A DNA stretch of 64,000 bases, from NCBI GenBank assembly GCA_013398275.1, contig VZSE01009986.1, positions 889,043 through 953,042 on the forward strand, given 5' to 3'. A model generated the notes under the pieces. That model saw nothing but the letters and a program-made list of their open reading frames with translations. It was not told the origin of the DNA and did not search any database. The translations under genes were made by a program, and so were the position numbers. The stretch is from Promerops cafer (lineage: Eukaryota > Chordata > Aves > Passeriformes > Nectariniidae). The number at the start of each line of letters is the position of its first letter. Positions within the stretch are counted from its first letter, which is position 1. Of the stretch, positions 36,501 through 49,900 are shown in pieces.

Positions 36501-39500
36501 TGTAAAGTTAATGAGGATTCAGCTGAAAACAGAAGAAATGTAACCTATTTTCAGGCAAAACTTCTAACACTGCAATCAGAGGGAAAACCTCTTTGATGTC
36601 TCTTTGTCTCTTCTCATTAATTTTCTTTTGGTTTAAAAAAACACAAAGGCTGTTTAAACTAAAAAATGCATAGAAGTTTAAACATGGTAATTATAGTCGA
36701 GCTGCAATGAGGTCATTAGGTTTTTAAAACTTTGAGATAAACAAAATTGAGATGTATGACTATTTTAAAAACATGTCAATACTTAATTTTAATTGTCCGT
36801 GTGATTGATACCCACTGTATTCTAAGGATTTAGTCTAGATACAGAATTGTTTCAAGATGATTTAGTGAAGGACAGAATCCCATGGCCGGGGTAGAGCAAA
36901 GCAATCAAAAAATACATCAAAATGAAAAGCTGTAATTAGTGTATTACTGGATGCCACTTTTAGCATTTCTAAGTGCAACAAAACACACTTTTGCCATCCG
37001 TGCAAGAGACATGGCAAATTGTGAGATTTTACTACTCTTTACAGTTCATTAAGGAATAAAATATTGAACAAGTTAAATAATTCTATTTACTCACTACATC
37101 TAGTCTTGTTTATGAACACCACCAAGGTACACACAAAGCTGCACACTTCTGTTTTAACATGCTAATTCTTTCCAGCAGAAAATACCTTAAAGAGGTATCT
37201 TGAATTACCCAATATTGATGCACTGTGATATACTGTAGTGGTAGATAATTTACAAGTAAATTTTCCCAAACACAAACTAAAAACAACTTTTACCACTAAT
37301 GTATACAAAAGAAGATGATGGATCATCACAAACAAAAGGCCTTAAGCTACAAGTACACAGGGCAAATATAACCTGATTTTTAGTGGAGAAGGAATTTAAT
37401 CACAATGAAGCAAAATAAGCATATTCATAACACTTTTCTGTGTGCCAGCATCACCTCTAGATAAAATGGAGTAAGATGAGATCAATATATTATTTTGTGG
37501 CAAACGCAAAAAAATAGTATTAATGTTAATGCATTTGTGGACAGAGGTTATAGCTTTAAGAGAGGGTTATTTACCCTAATGAATCTTTTTTACATGTTTG
37601 ATAAACTCTTCAAATTAAACTGAGTCAATGGCCAACAGACAAGTACCAGATAAAACCAGAAACTACTTTAGGTGGAAAAGAAGCACAACTGCAGAAGAAA
37701 ATTTCATACCTATTTCAAGGAAAGTTTTGGGGGTTGTGTTTTGGTTTTGGGGTTTTTTGCATTTTACCTTTCCTCTGCCATGTTTTATTAGGATTTGCTC
37801 CACCCTTGCCCACTGAGCAGCTCTGTCCTACAGACATACAGCCTGTCCTACAGCATGTGCCACCTTCTGCTCCACCAGAGCTGCTCCTCCCCTCCTGGGG
37901 CCCTTCCCTGCTCGTCTGCACTCTCTTAGTGCCAGATTCACACAAACACAAAGCACATCACTGAAATAACACCGAGTCAAATATACAGCTTACTGACAGG
38001 AAACACCAGCAACCTGACTCTGCCTATACTGTGGTGCTCAATCAGCCATTCTGTCTTCACATTGTCACACGTGGCTTGAGTGTGCATTAAGTATTTTTGA
38101 TAGGTATTTCTCCACAGAGTGATAATCTGGTTTTAGAATCTTTGGAACAGAAGATCTTAAGGATCTCCAAAGTATCTTACAGAGAGAAATTAGAGTCACT
38201 TACTTAAGGGGTGTAACAATGTAAGAATCACTTCATGAACAGGTCATGTCACCACTATCTATATTCATTACTACGTAGTTTCAAAGTAAATGATTCTTCA
38301 AAGGAACCAAATATGGGATTGACACCTGTAGAATGCAATGGGAGTTGTGAGTCTAATTCCCAGCACAAATTCTAATGGTGGAAATTCCAGTCAGGAAAGT
38401 GTTCAGAAAAACTCTCCAGACTATAACCCATTCCATACAACAGATTATCAGTATCAGTTGTCTCTTCCCATGCCTCTGTCCAAGGTTATCATCCTCAATA
38501 TGGAAGTTCAACTTCTTTGGTTTCTATCTCACTCTTCCATGAAATAAGTAATATTTAAAAGTATACAAAAAGCTGTTTTCATCTTAAAAAAAGACATAAA
38601 AATAATCTTCCCAGGAGCCAAAAATCTGTCAGCAACTGGAATTTTGACGAATGGTTTACCAAAACTTGCTAGCCCCAGAAGGATGAAAATGCAAATTGTC
38701 TCTGGTAGCACAGAAGGTGGAGTTTAGGATTTGTTTAGATTTGATCTTGGGTTTTGACAACTGCTGCTAAAGTAAAGCAATAGTCTTGCATTAATTTTAC
38801 ACTTATTTGATAATAATCTAAGCCCAAATCATCTCTTTTAAACTCCATTTCAATTTATAAAAAATCTAACACCCAAACCACAAACAAACAGAAGAAAATA
38901 AATACAAAACAAAACCAACAAAAAATCAGAGGAAAACCTAACAAGGTCACTTTTTGTTCATGACAAAAAATACCACAGCAAAGGCAGGCAGCCCAGTACT
39001 GCCTTGGGCACTCTGACAGGCCTCTTTTTGAATTCCAGTTTACATTCCCTTCTTGCAAGGAACTCCCCATAACAAAAAAGAACCAGAAATAAAAATAGAT
39101 CTAGTTAATCTTTTACTTCCCCAAACTTGCTTCACCTGAGTGCTGCACCTGAAGCAGTGCTCTGTTAAGTGCTCTAAAGCACTTTGTAGTGCTCTGCTAC
39201 AACTACCAACCTACACGAAAACAGACTAAAGACAGACACAAATTCTAAATTCCCGTATTTCTACTGAAAACATTTACAGGAAGCATCATCCAACTGTGGA
39301 TGGACCAGTCAGTCACTTACGGGACCGTGCTAACTTCAGGGAAAGGAACCACCTAAAGTCGACGTTCTTAAATCAACAGGGAGTCTCCTTTAAAGTCATT
39401 ACAACTTTGTTTCTTCTTCACCTGAATGACAGTCGATTTGCAAGTTCTTTACAGCAATGTCCGTATCTAGGTTAACTGCTGATTGCAGATGCACTAAGCT

Positions 39501-42500
39501 TCGAGCAGAAGTTAACACTCATTAACAAGATTACCTGTTGTGACTGAGAACAACCAAAAAACAAATCACCTTGGAAATGCTTATGACTGAGAATGAACTA
39601 AAGTTAAAACTACTCCCTTAAATAAAGTCACACACATACACCCCCCCCCTTTAACATCAACGTTTGGACTCTGTTCAAAGTACAATCTCTTTGCAGTTAC
39701 TGGCATAGCAGCCCTACTCTTAAAGCGGCACAGTAAGAGAGAGTTAATTGCAACAAGTGCTTCGCCAAATTCTTAAATGCTTCAAATGCTGAAATCTTAA
39801 ATGTTTCAGTAATAGTGGGTATCTAAATCGAGTCTCTCAAGAACTTTTTAAAAGGAACAACCACTCAAATGCATCTATAAATTCAAGAAAAAGTATAGCT
39901 AGTGAATGAAAATAATGTTAGAATCACTAGAAAAACCCTCCCTAAGAAAGTTTCAGTTTAGCAGTTAATTCCAACCTGCAGTTAAAAAGGCACTAGCTGT
40001 CAGTCAGTTTTCTCACCCAACTCTATCAAGAAAAGAAAAACTGACAGATCACAGGAGCTTGCCTTTGTAAACCAATTCGGGAACTTTCATGCTTCTTATT
40101 TGTTAGGTTAAAGGTTAAATTGCTGACCTCTGCCCTCCTGCTTAGCAGCCTTTCCCTTTTTCTGTAAAGCTTTATTTTGGGGCTGTATTTACATGGATTA
40201 GTCTCTTTTCACGCTAAGAAGGAATCTGTTCACAGCCAAAGCCTTAGTTCTGGTTGTACAAAAAGCAGTCACAATTATTCAGCAGCAGACAATGACCATA
40301 TTGTGGATTTACAAAAAAACCACCTCAGCCATGGCAAGTTCTGTCCTTGCTGCACAAAACAATAGAAGAAAAATCTTATCAAGCATTCAAGAGAAAGCAA
40401 ACAAAGCAGGCCCACTGTGAACTTGATGAAGATGTCAAGCTCCTTTAAAAAAATATAAATCAACAAAAGAGTTTAAAGTCTTGTGAGTGAGACTTTCTGT
40501 GCTGAATTTTTCTGTCTAGTTAAACAGTGCCAGCATAGCAATATACTACAGATTAGTAAATACTTGTGAAATAGCAAAGACTGTAGACAGAAGTAGTTAA
40601 AGCATGAAGCAAAAAGAGCTCTCTTCCCACACAGCAACAGAGAAACACTCAGATTTGATACTACTGGTTAGGGGGTTTATTAAATCTAGTACTATCAGAT
40701 AAGAACACGCCTAAAAATGTGTTAGATAAAATGTATGATGACTTGCAAATGACAGATTCTAGTATTTTTTTCATAAGCTGAGTTTCTCTTCAAATTGAGT
40801 TCTGTATTTCATTTATACTGTAAAAACCAAACTGTGAACTGTCTTCACAGAAAACAGCTCAACCAGTGCTATTGACTTACCCCAACACTGCAGTCCCAGC
40901 AAGCTCTTTGTTAAAATCTTCCACCTTGTTTGTACTTAGAAGCAAAGCAATCAAATGGAAACAGAAAAACAAAGCAGCAGCTGAGGAGAATTAGAATTCC
41001 CAAATACCACCTACCTACTTAGGTTTGGTTACTTTTTCAATCCTGCCTTAGGAAGCTTGGTGTAGCAACACAACACTGTGAAGATGGGATAGGAAAACTC
41101 GTGACATGGGAATTCCAGCTCCTTCAGCAGAAAGCCCTTATTTAATGGAAAGAGACCTGAATTCTGTACTTCCTTTGATATTTCTAAACCTTCAGCATTT
41201 TATCTATTTCTCAATACAGAATGGGCCAATTTGAACCAATAAAATGCTTTCATCTTAAAAAAATAAAGACTGCTCTGAGAGGTGCATGGGTAAGGTTTAC
41301 AAAACTTTGAATGACCAACTCTTAACTTAATCCTAGTCCAGCAGCTTTTAAGCAAAAAGAAAAAATCAAGAAAAATCAAGAAAATCCTTCATCAGTATAG
41401 GAAGCACTGCTCTGCCATATTACATTATAATCTATGACAAAAGATAATGGTAAGGAGCAGCAGCGTGTCTGACAGACAGAAAGCTGCTAGTTCTCTCTAC
41501 CTGTGAAAGTCCTACCACAGAAACCACAGTGACAACTGTAGAATAATTTTAAGGCCCAAGTACATCGTGACTTCTCCCAGTAGAGTTAAGGACTTCGATT
41601 AGTTTAAGTTATACATTTGTGATCTACTGGGAAGGGGGCGAGGGAGGGAAAGAGCTATTACAACCCAAGGCTAGAACATGAAAAGTAAAGAAGGAAGTAC
41701 TTAAACTACTCACAAGCTTCTAGTAGGAACAAGATTAGTAGTACATGCTACTCTAGGAGCCAATTCAAATGCAAATTTCATCCTTTCACTCAAACAATGA
41801 TAAACTACCTCAGAGTTAATAGTTTCCTTCTAAGATTCATCTCCCTTTTCAACTTAGCAGTATGTTTTCGAGAAAAGAAAGAAGCACATGGAGAGTCTTA
41901 CAGCAAGACCTTTTAAATTCCGTCATAAAAGAAGTAGCATAAACTACATTTCCTTTCCTAATCCAGTGAGCATTTGTTAAACTCTAACATACTTACACTT
42001 TGTCCATGCGGTCGCGTTTAGGCTTCTAACTTACCATGGTTTTTAAAAAAAACACTCAGAAAGAAATCCTTTAGCTGTACTAAACCATTTCAGCTTTTTC
42101 CTTGAACACACAGCAAGAATTTATGCTACACTCACAAAAAGATGAAAGATGAGGTCCTTGGAGAGAAAGGCCTTTTGGCACACTACATGGTAAAGCTACA
42201 GATTTGACATACTTTTATAATGTCTGCTTTGGCAAGAACACAAAAACCCCACACAAAAGCATGGTACGTCCTCCCAGACAGGGGTGTAGGGGGTGTTTTA
42301 TTCTTGTGAGCATTTACTTTCAAATGCTCTTACTTCAGAGACTATTTTGATCGGTTACTTTAGACTAACAAATTCTCTTTTGCTATATGAACAGTTTGAC
42401 AGTCAGACTACAATTCTCCTCACAGCCCTTTCAAACAAGAGAGAATCTTTGGCTGAAGTCCAGCAACAGCCTTAAATTTGTCACATCCTATTTTTGATGA

Positions 42501-43279
42501 ATGATCTGCAGCAGTTTTAAGATCATAAAGTGCTTTGAAAGTTAAAAGAAAAATTTCACAAGTAGTAAGCTTTCACTTTCTTTATAAAGGTATTTAAACT
42601 AAATTTGCTAGAAGATTTCTTTCTACTTCTGCATCTCAAAAAAACCCACACAAAACAATCTTCCGGCTGAGATTAAAAACACAGGAAACAGCTACAATGC
42701 ACTTCTCTACAATGTGTCAACAGCATAGACCTGGATATCTAGGAGTGCTTAGGTGACCTTAAGCAGTTATCTCCTGTAAAAGAAACAATAAAAGTTCTTT
42801 GTAATTTACTACCTCAGCTTCTGTGAAGTTTCAGTATTATGAAATACCACGACAAATACAAAAATCACAATCTTATAAAATCCTTTTTTCCTTCCTTTAC
42901 ACAAAGATTAAAAATAGGAAAAGAAATCCAGTAAAATAGCAGTATTTCATAAAAAGCTTTTAATTATCCACATCATGTAACAATTCCAATGCATGAGAGA
43001 AGACCATGCACCAGAGACACAGAACTTATTAGTTTTACTCTGAACCAATATTTCCCCTAAAAGATTTCATTTTTACAATAAAATCATGGCTATTTTTCCC
43101 TCTTTTTCTGAAAGTAAATGTGTGGGAGGTGGTGAGAAGCATTAGACTTGCAAAGTTCCTATGCTTGACATACTTATACCTGACACACACAACACAGATT
43201 TCTCACTAGATAAATTCCATGTACTGTCACTGTAAAAACACAGGCTCTGTTCTTTCTATTCTAGTTTGCAGCTTCTCAC

Positions 43280-43612
43280 TTTTGGTGAGGAGGCTCCAGG
43301 CTCCGGAGCAATGCATCCCTACAAAGAGGAAACCAGGGGAGAGGAGGCCTCTAAGGATGAACAAGGAGCTCCTGGACAAACTAAACACAAACAGGCAGCT
43401 TCCAGAGGGTAGAAGCAGGGAAACATGGCCTGGAAGGAATGCAGAGGAGCTGCTCGAACAGCCAGGCATCAGGTTAAGAAAGCTAAAGCCCTGCCAGAAG
43501 TAAATCTGGCCCAGGACACCAAGGACAACAAGAAAAGCTTTTATAGGTACTTGGCAATAAAAGAAAGAACAGGGAAAATACGTGTCCTCTCAGAAAGGGG
43601 AATTCCCAGCTT
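43280..43612 (+). mobile_element. CR1 ORF2 fragment (linker before reverse transcriptase)
   Basis: Plus-strand translation gives APEQCIPTKRKPGERRPLRM, then NKELLDKLNTNRQ, and after a frameshift WKECRGAARTARHQVKKAKA, LPEVNLAQDTKDNKKSFYRY. This follows the CR1 ORF2 segment between the endonuclease and the reverse transcriptase (WLNRELL..., WKEYRDAVR..., KAKAQLELNLARDVK..NKKGFYRY). At least one frameshift near 43430-43500 and truncation at both ends make it a dead fragment. It is antisense to DENND1A. Confidence 0.9.
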
Positions 43613-43739
43613 CCATTGAAACACCAATCATTCGGCAAAAAAATGGTTTGGTGTTGTCTTCTCTGAAGGAAATGTATTTTTAATAAGAAATATTCATCTT
43701 CATGCAGCCAGAGTTGCAGGTATCCTGCTTCACAGTTCT

Positions 43740-43759
43740 CAAAAAAAAAAAAAAAAAAA
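43740..43759. repeat. Poly(A) run
   Basis: A run of 20 A on the plus strand lies between two oppositely oriented CR1 fragments. CR1 elements do not normally end in poly(A), so it is probably simple sequence. The 201-codon minus-strand frame over it is an artefact. Confidence 0.85.
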
Positions 43760-44165
43760 TCACATTTACTTAAGTAAGAAAAATCCATTAGTTTCCAAGT
43801 AAGACCTATGAATTCAACAAAGAAAAGCACAAAAACCACCTTTAAATACAACTGAATGCTGGAATTGTATAATCTACCAAAGACTTCATGTGCCAAAAAT
43901 ATACAATGCTGAGCACAGATGATCATTATTTCTAAACTATCTTGAGGGGAAAGGACAGTGAGAGCACAGCAAGCCAATCCAGTGATCATTACCACTCTCA
44001 GTTCACACATTTCACTGTGGTTTGGCAAAGTTCTGCCTGGACTGGAATACAACGTTTGCTTTTTCAACTTCTTTGGTTTCAATGACATTTTTGTCTTTGT
44101 ATCTTATAGCATACAAGGTATTCCACAGATGATCCTGAAGCTTACACTTCTATGAATCAAATCTT

Positions 44166-44645
44166 AGGATCATAGAATAATTGAGGCAGGAAGGGATCTC
44201 GGGAGGTTTCTAGTCCAACCTCCTGCTCAAACACAGGCCAGGAGTGAGGTCAGACCAGGTTCTTCATGGTTTTGAAGCAATTCGTTCTTGAAAACCTCCA
44301 AGGATGGAGATGCACAACATCTCTTGAGTGACCTGGTCTAATGGTGAAGAGGTTCCCCATATTCACTTCGAATGTCTCTTGATCCAGCCTGTCACTGCAC
44401 CTTGTCCTCCTGCCACGCATCACTTGGCGAGCCTGGATACCTCGTCCCGATGAACTCCCCGGGTAGGGAAAGCTGCTGCTCAGGTTCCCTGGAGCCTCCT
44501 CCAGGCTGGACCAGCCCAGCACTGGCTGCTCACACCGAAGTGCTTCAGCTCGCTCACCACCTTTGCCGCCCTCTGTTGAACCTGGTCTGGTTTATTGGTG
44601 TCTTTCGTGGAATCCAGAACAGATTTTTCCCTTCTGCAGTTGACT
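44166..44645 (-). mobile_element. CR1 LINE 3'-end fragment
   Basis: Read on the plus strand, it opens ATCATAGAATAATTGAGGCA, GGAAGGGATC and CTAGTCCAACCTCCTGCTCA. It continues with AAAACCTCCAAGGATGGAGA and TTGTCCTCCTGCCACGCATC, then TTCCCTGGAGCCTCCTCCAG and GCTGGACCAGCCCAGC, ending near CCTGGTCTGG. This is the reverse complement of an avian CR1 3' end, so its own 3' terminus is at the left. It is moderately diverged and 5'-truncated, the usual state of CR1 copies. The right edge is approximate. Confidence 0.92.
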
Positions 44646-46918
44646 GTGAACTTTGAAATACATTAAAGCTTAAAATTTCAGTTGATACTTCACAGTCACA
44701 TGGCAAACATCCTTTGCTACTTTCTCACCTTTCCTCTTCCAATTTGCTCCCCCATCCCGCCATGGCTGGGGGAGCAGGCGGCTGCATGGGGCCGAGCTGC
44801 CAGCTGGGGTTAATCCATGACAGCTACACAATTTTTTGAATAACAAAATAGAGGCAAGTTTTACCAAGTTTTACCAAAAAGTAAGGCAACCCCCCACACT
44901 AGGACAGTTACAGCTTTGGACCAATTCTTTCTCCTCATGACCAAGTCAGAAGATTGATACCAGAATTAAGAGCATTTTAAGTATCAACAGCACTATTATA
45001 TTAGACATAAACTTCAAAAACAGCTGCCTTAGTTAACTTCGGGATCAATTAAACGGGAAGAAATAGTTTTAAACCTGCCTGATAATCTGCTTCTTATACA
45101 ACTTTTATGCATTTTACTTTTCTCAACAGTAGCTGCTCCTTGTCATGTTACATATATTCCCTGACTGCAAAAAAAGAAAAGTTAATCTATATTCTTCAGG
45201 TTTTGGCATGGAACAGACAGCCAAAAAGTGGACACAGACTACATGGAGGTTTCTAGGTGTGTATTTCTGGAATGGTGATTTGCCTGGAATACAGTACAAC
45301 TGTCACATACAGCTGACACTGCAGAGAACAAGACAACCTTCATTCAGAACAGAAGGACAAAATATTTGGGTATACACAAATCTAAGGCTTCTGAGAAGTA
45401 TACATCTGAAGTATAAAAAAATTGGTTGGGAAAAAATCTATTAAAAGATTCTTCAGAGAGAGTAACTTCAGAATATATGGCTAGTAAAAACAATTATTAA
45501 AACTCTTCTTTTTACTCCCTAAAAAGAATTCCTGAAGATTTTGCACCTACAAGTGCATACAACAAACCTAAAAACACAACTAAGTGAAACTCCCACAGAA
45601 TCAGTTGGTTTATAGAACAAAATGTATACTAAATTCTCCAATTAAAAACCTGTAAAGTAGTTTCTGTGCTTTTTAACCCACCTTCCCACAGCAGGGAATT
45701 AATCCCTCCAGGGGGATGCAAACAAACTTCAAAGAGAAGATTATACCCAGACACTAGTACTGTACAATGTAATGTTTATGGTCAAATTTGTTCAGATTTT
45801 CTGGCACTAGAATCCAGGTCAGATGTGCAGAAACAAAGACCAGTTATTAAAAGGGCTCCTGCAGTTACATCAAATAGTTGTGATGGCACAGAGCAGTAGG
45901 ACAAGCCAAAACTGTATTCCAGTTACAACTCCTATGGAGGCTTTGGCAGGGAAGGAGGGAGTTGCAGCTATTTGACTTTGCAGACTGTTACAAATACAGA
46001 TATAAAAGGAGGTAAGTGGCTTTCCAGTCAATAAAATACAAAAATTCTTTCTATTGGTTCATTACACCATATCTACAATACACACATGATTGTCCAATAA
46101 AAGACAAAAGAAATACTACTTCAGTACATGCTGACAAATCATAATTATTTAGTTTTGACAAATTTCCTTTTTGTACCATTCTAGAGACTGAACCCTCATA
46201 CAAGTATCTTGAACTAAATTTTGGCATTATGAATTTCAGCCTTTGCTTTTCCTGCTTATTTGATCAAGTTCCTCAGGTGAGATAAAAGTGCAATCAAAAA
46301 TTCCCAAATGTACTTACACGTCGGCTTCAGCAGTTATGGGACTTCTCTACCATAAACATAGGAATACTTATCAAAAATAACATTACAGAAAAATACTTGT
46401 GTAATTACAATGATAAAAATGGTAAAAACAGTTAACCAAATCATAAGCTGCATCCATGCCTAATTTCCAGATAAAGTCATTTGATCAAAGCAAGAATTCT
46501 GGGAGCAGATAAAAATACTTCTGTAAACATGTAAGAAAGAGGAAGTAAAAACAAATTCCAAACAACATGTTTTAAGAGTATTTTTTTGTTTAAAACTACC
46601 CTTTTTTACATCAGCAGCAAATAACAATCTGAAAAAACACTTACTTTCTCAACCTAATCAAGAAAAGTTATTTCTATTTTAAAAGACAAAAACCGACAAA
46701 ACAGCCCAAGAAACCTGAAAATTTGCCACAATCAGGAACAGAAACATAAATTTCTCATTTTCAGTCCTAACTGTAAAAGATTCCACAGAACCAGTAATTA
46801 AGATATTTTTAAAAGCTAGAACAGCATAATGCTAAATATACTTCATTATCTCACAATATATGGTTCTTAAGAATAGTTTTAGCCAATAAATAGGTAGAAC
46901 TACAGTGCAAAACAGTAC

Positions 46919-46989
46919 CTTTCCCAATGCAACTGATTCCTGAGTGGGTCACTTCTGCATACACCTCAAAGGTAGTTTCTGGATTTTGT
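46919..46989 (-). CDS. DENND1A: DENND1A exon 2 (residues 6-30, start of uDENN)
   Basis: This 71-nt exon has acceptor CCTTTTGTTTCAG to the right and donor GTACTG to the left on the minus strand. It encodes QNPETTFEVYAEV and then THSGISCIGK, and ends one base into the D30 codon. The first half is essentially identical to mammalian DENND1A. The last ten residues differ at almost every position from the mammalian AYPRTGGTLS as I remember it, with no length change. The reading frame carries straight into exon 3 (G + AT CCT = D P). The segment starts the uDENN lobe. The donor is weak (C at +4 and T at +5), so the exact 3' edge rests mostly on the frame fit with exon 3. Confidence 0.95.
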
Positions 46990-49900
46990 CTGAAACAAAA
47001 GGAAAGTATTTAGCACACCGAGAATTTGGTTTAAGTGCATTTCCAATGAGGCAATCAGAAAGGGCTCTCAGCATGCACACAGTACAATAACAACTAGAGA
47101 ATCTCCATTTCTTGGTTTACAGCCTTGGATGATTTCTCATCAGACCTTTGTAAGGCACTAAATACAGGGATTTTTTCAGGAAAAAAAAAGTCTTGGAAAC
47201 TTTTCACCAAACTGAAAAGTCACATTGTCCAACACTGAACAAACAGCCCCCAGATTGACATTTTCATTACTGTGACCCTTGAGTTCAACTTTATGACATC
47301 TATTTGCCCAGAAAAAGGGAAAAAAGAAAAGTAGCTGCAGTCAAGAGGAGGCAAAATCACTTTCTGCACACACTCCTGAAAAACTCAAGAGGCTGTATTT
47401 AGGATGAAGACAGTGCACCTTTTTAATACCTATCAAAATATTTCTACCTCTTTGTCCAAAAAAGGCCAGGCTGGAGAATATTACAAATGCACAAGGTTTG
47501 GGCTCATGAGACTCCAGTCTTAAATCCAGAAATTTGTCAGATGCATGGAAATAAGTGTGACAGTTAAAAACCATACCAAATTGAGCTACAAGATGTAAAT
47601 GATGCTTGAGGAAAGAGATTTACTTTGCTCAGGAGTTATAAATATACCAGAAGTAAAAGTAAAAAGTTAATGATATTACTTCAAAACAAGCAAACAAACC
47701 ATTTAGTGTATATTTTCAGCTCTTATTAATTTAACTCTCTAAGTGACGCTCTGGAGTTACATCTCATCATGAGCATGTAAAGGCAGCAGGTGATTATATA
47801 AGAAAGAATATTTTGAGTTAATTCTTGACTAACAATTTTAGGTACTCTAGGTATTTTTTATGAGATTAAAGAGACTGTAATTCTTAAATAAGGATTTTGC
47901 AGGTCTGAACATGTGACACTTTATTCTTAGATTTTCTGGTTAAAATCAAGAATCAAAATTGCATAATTACTGTTCCAAATTTACGGCTGCTTGCATAGTG
48001 ATAATATTGTCTCCTATGTGTTAATGTCAACTAACATTAGAAAATTGCTGTGGTATAATTTACTTGTGAATTTTGTGACTTCCTTCCTTCCTTTAAGGAC
48101 GAAAATAATGACAAAACCCATAAATATATATGCTAGAACTCCTAACTGAATGATAATTTAAAAAATTAAGCTCATCTTACCCAACGTTTCACGCCAAATA
48201 TATAAGCATGTCAAGGAGTTCAGCTTAACTCTTCAGAGAATTTCTATTATTTTTAATCCTACTTTAACACCAAAAGGATTAAGGAAAACATTTCTAACCA
48301 TGCCACAGGCCCACTCAGCCTAACTCAAGTGGCTCTAAGCCAAACCCCACACCTATTTAAACTGACAGAAAAGCTACCACTGCTTTCAGTAGCACAGGAT
48401 CACACTCCTCAGTTTTACAGAGCACCTCTCAGGAGCAACAATGGTTCACAACTCAATTAATGGTAACTTAATTTGCCACCAGTTCCCAACTGATTTGTCT
48501 TAAGTAGCTGTTTTTTCAGAAAACTATACTCATAAGTTATGAGAAATCCAAAGTCAGCTATTACTGTGCAATATAAAGCAAATTTGCATAATTCTCACTG
48601 TGCTACTCAAGTTGCAGCACAAAACCTGCACATACTGGGGTTTAGCTCCATTCCAACAGTCATGGTGTGGGGTGAGGATGGAATGATACCCACAGAGCAC
48701 CAGAAATGTATTTTTCCTTTCATACACATTGCTGGGCAGCCTTATCATACCCTCCTTGTTTGTGTCTTTATTTTTAGCACCCTGTTTCCTTAATTAAAAG
48801 TTTATAAACTTTATATTTTTACAGCTAATGGTTAAAACAACAAACACCTTTTTAGCATTATGTTAGAACCCATGTTCAAATTCTTAAGTGAAAGCACCAT
48901 GTAACAGAGCTGGCAGGAGCACAGACTACATTCCAAAACTTTCAGACAAAAAGACATCACATTTTCATTTTAATTTTCCATGACAAACGTCCATTTATTT
49001 CTATGAACAGTGAAATTAAAGTAGCCTTCCCAAGTGAGAAACTCAGTATTAAAGGCTGCATTCAACAACCAACACCTCAGTATGAGAATGAAGTCATTGT
49101 TGGGTTGTGGATATTTTATAACTTCTCAGAGGCATTAAGGAAACAAGTCACTATGAGACTTCATACAGTTTGCAAATACAGCATAAACACAACCAAAAAT
49201 GTGTATTCTGTAGTCCAATGTCACCTGTGCATCACACAGAAATCCCAGCCCCTGCAATTCTCCACAGCACAAGAGCCTTGAACATACACACCAAGTTTTC
49301 CCTCCTCCCAAAAATCACTTACAGACCCACGGTCACCTATCAAGTGAGCAGTAAGATGCAATTAAAAAAATACATAAGACATAGAGGTACAAAAATACAT
49401 AGTACCTCACTTATTTGAGAACTGAGTCATTTCAGAAGGAAATGCAATACTTCTTTGCAAACACTAACTTAGGAAGGAGCTGTATGAGAAAATAATACTT
49501 CTGTGATAAATGCTAGTTGTAAGAAATTACATCCATTTCAAAGCAATCAATATGAAATTCAATTTTACACTGAAATAAGATATTTCAAGTAAGATATTTA
49601 TGTACCTTTTATGATCAAAAATTGTAGTTTTTACCAAACTGTAAGAGATTTATTCAGAATAAAATTAAATCAATCCCTTCTCCGAAGCTGGATGGCTGGA
49701 AGTCCATACTTTACATATCTACGGCCTATTTCAATTCTGTCAGGAGCATTTTTTGTACACATAGGAAAATTCAATAGCACTTCTGACAGAAAGTATCATT
49801 CTGCTTAAGAACTGAGGCATAAGAGTCTGACATTGCCTGATAATTAGTTGTCTTGCAACAACTTAGTTGCTCAACTCTTGCAGAAAATAAATTATTAGCA

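Larger units (their letters stand above)
22310..46918 (-). other. DENND1A intron 2
   Basis: At 24.6 kb this is the largest intron in the window. It contains a TG/CA-TA microsatellite (22547-22602), a CpG-rich islet (23260-23480), a homeodomain-type palindrome (30539-30554), long AT-rich unique stretches (about 28.3-43.2 kb) and two CR1 fragments (43.28-43.61 and 44.17-44.65 kb) flanking a 20-A run at 43740-43759. A 186-codon minus-strand frame at 24125-24685 is not convincing as a gene. No extra DENND1A exon was recognised. Confidence 0.8.

Noticed and set aside
43483..44088. 201-codon minus-strand frame with a phenylalanine run
   Set aside because: It reads across a poly(A) run and antisense to a CR1 fragment; it shows no protein-like features.
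44560..44580. CTCF-like GCCGCCCTCTGTTGA
   Set aside because: It mismatches the core at two positions and is simply part of the CR1 sequence; kept out of the features.
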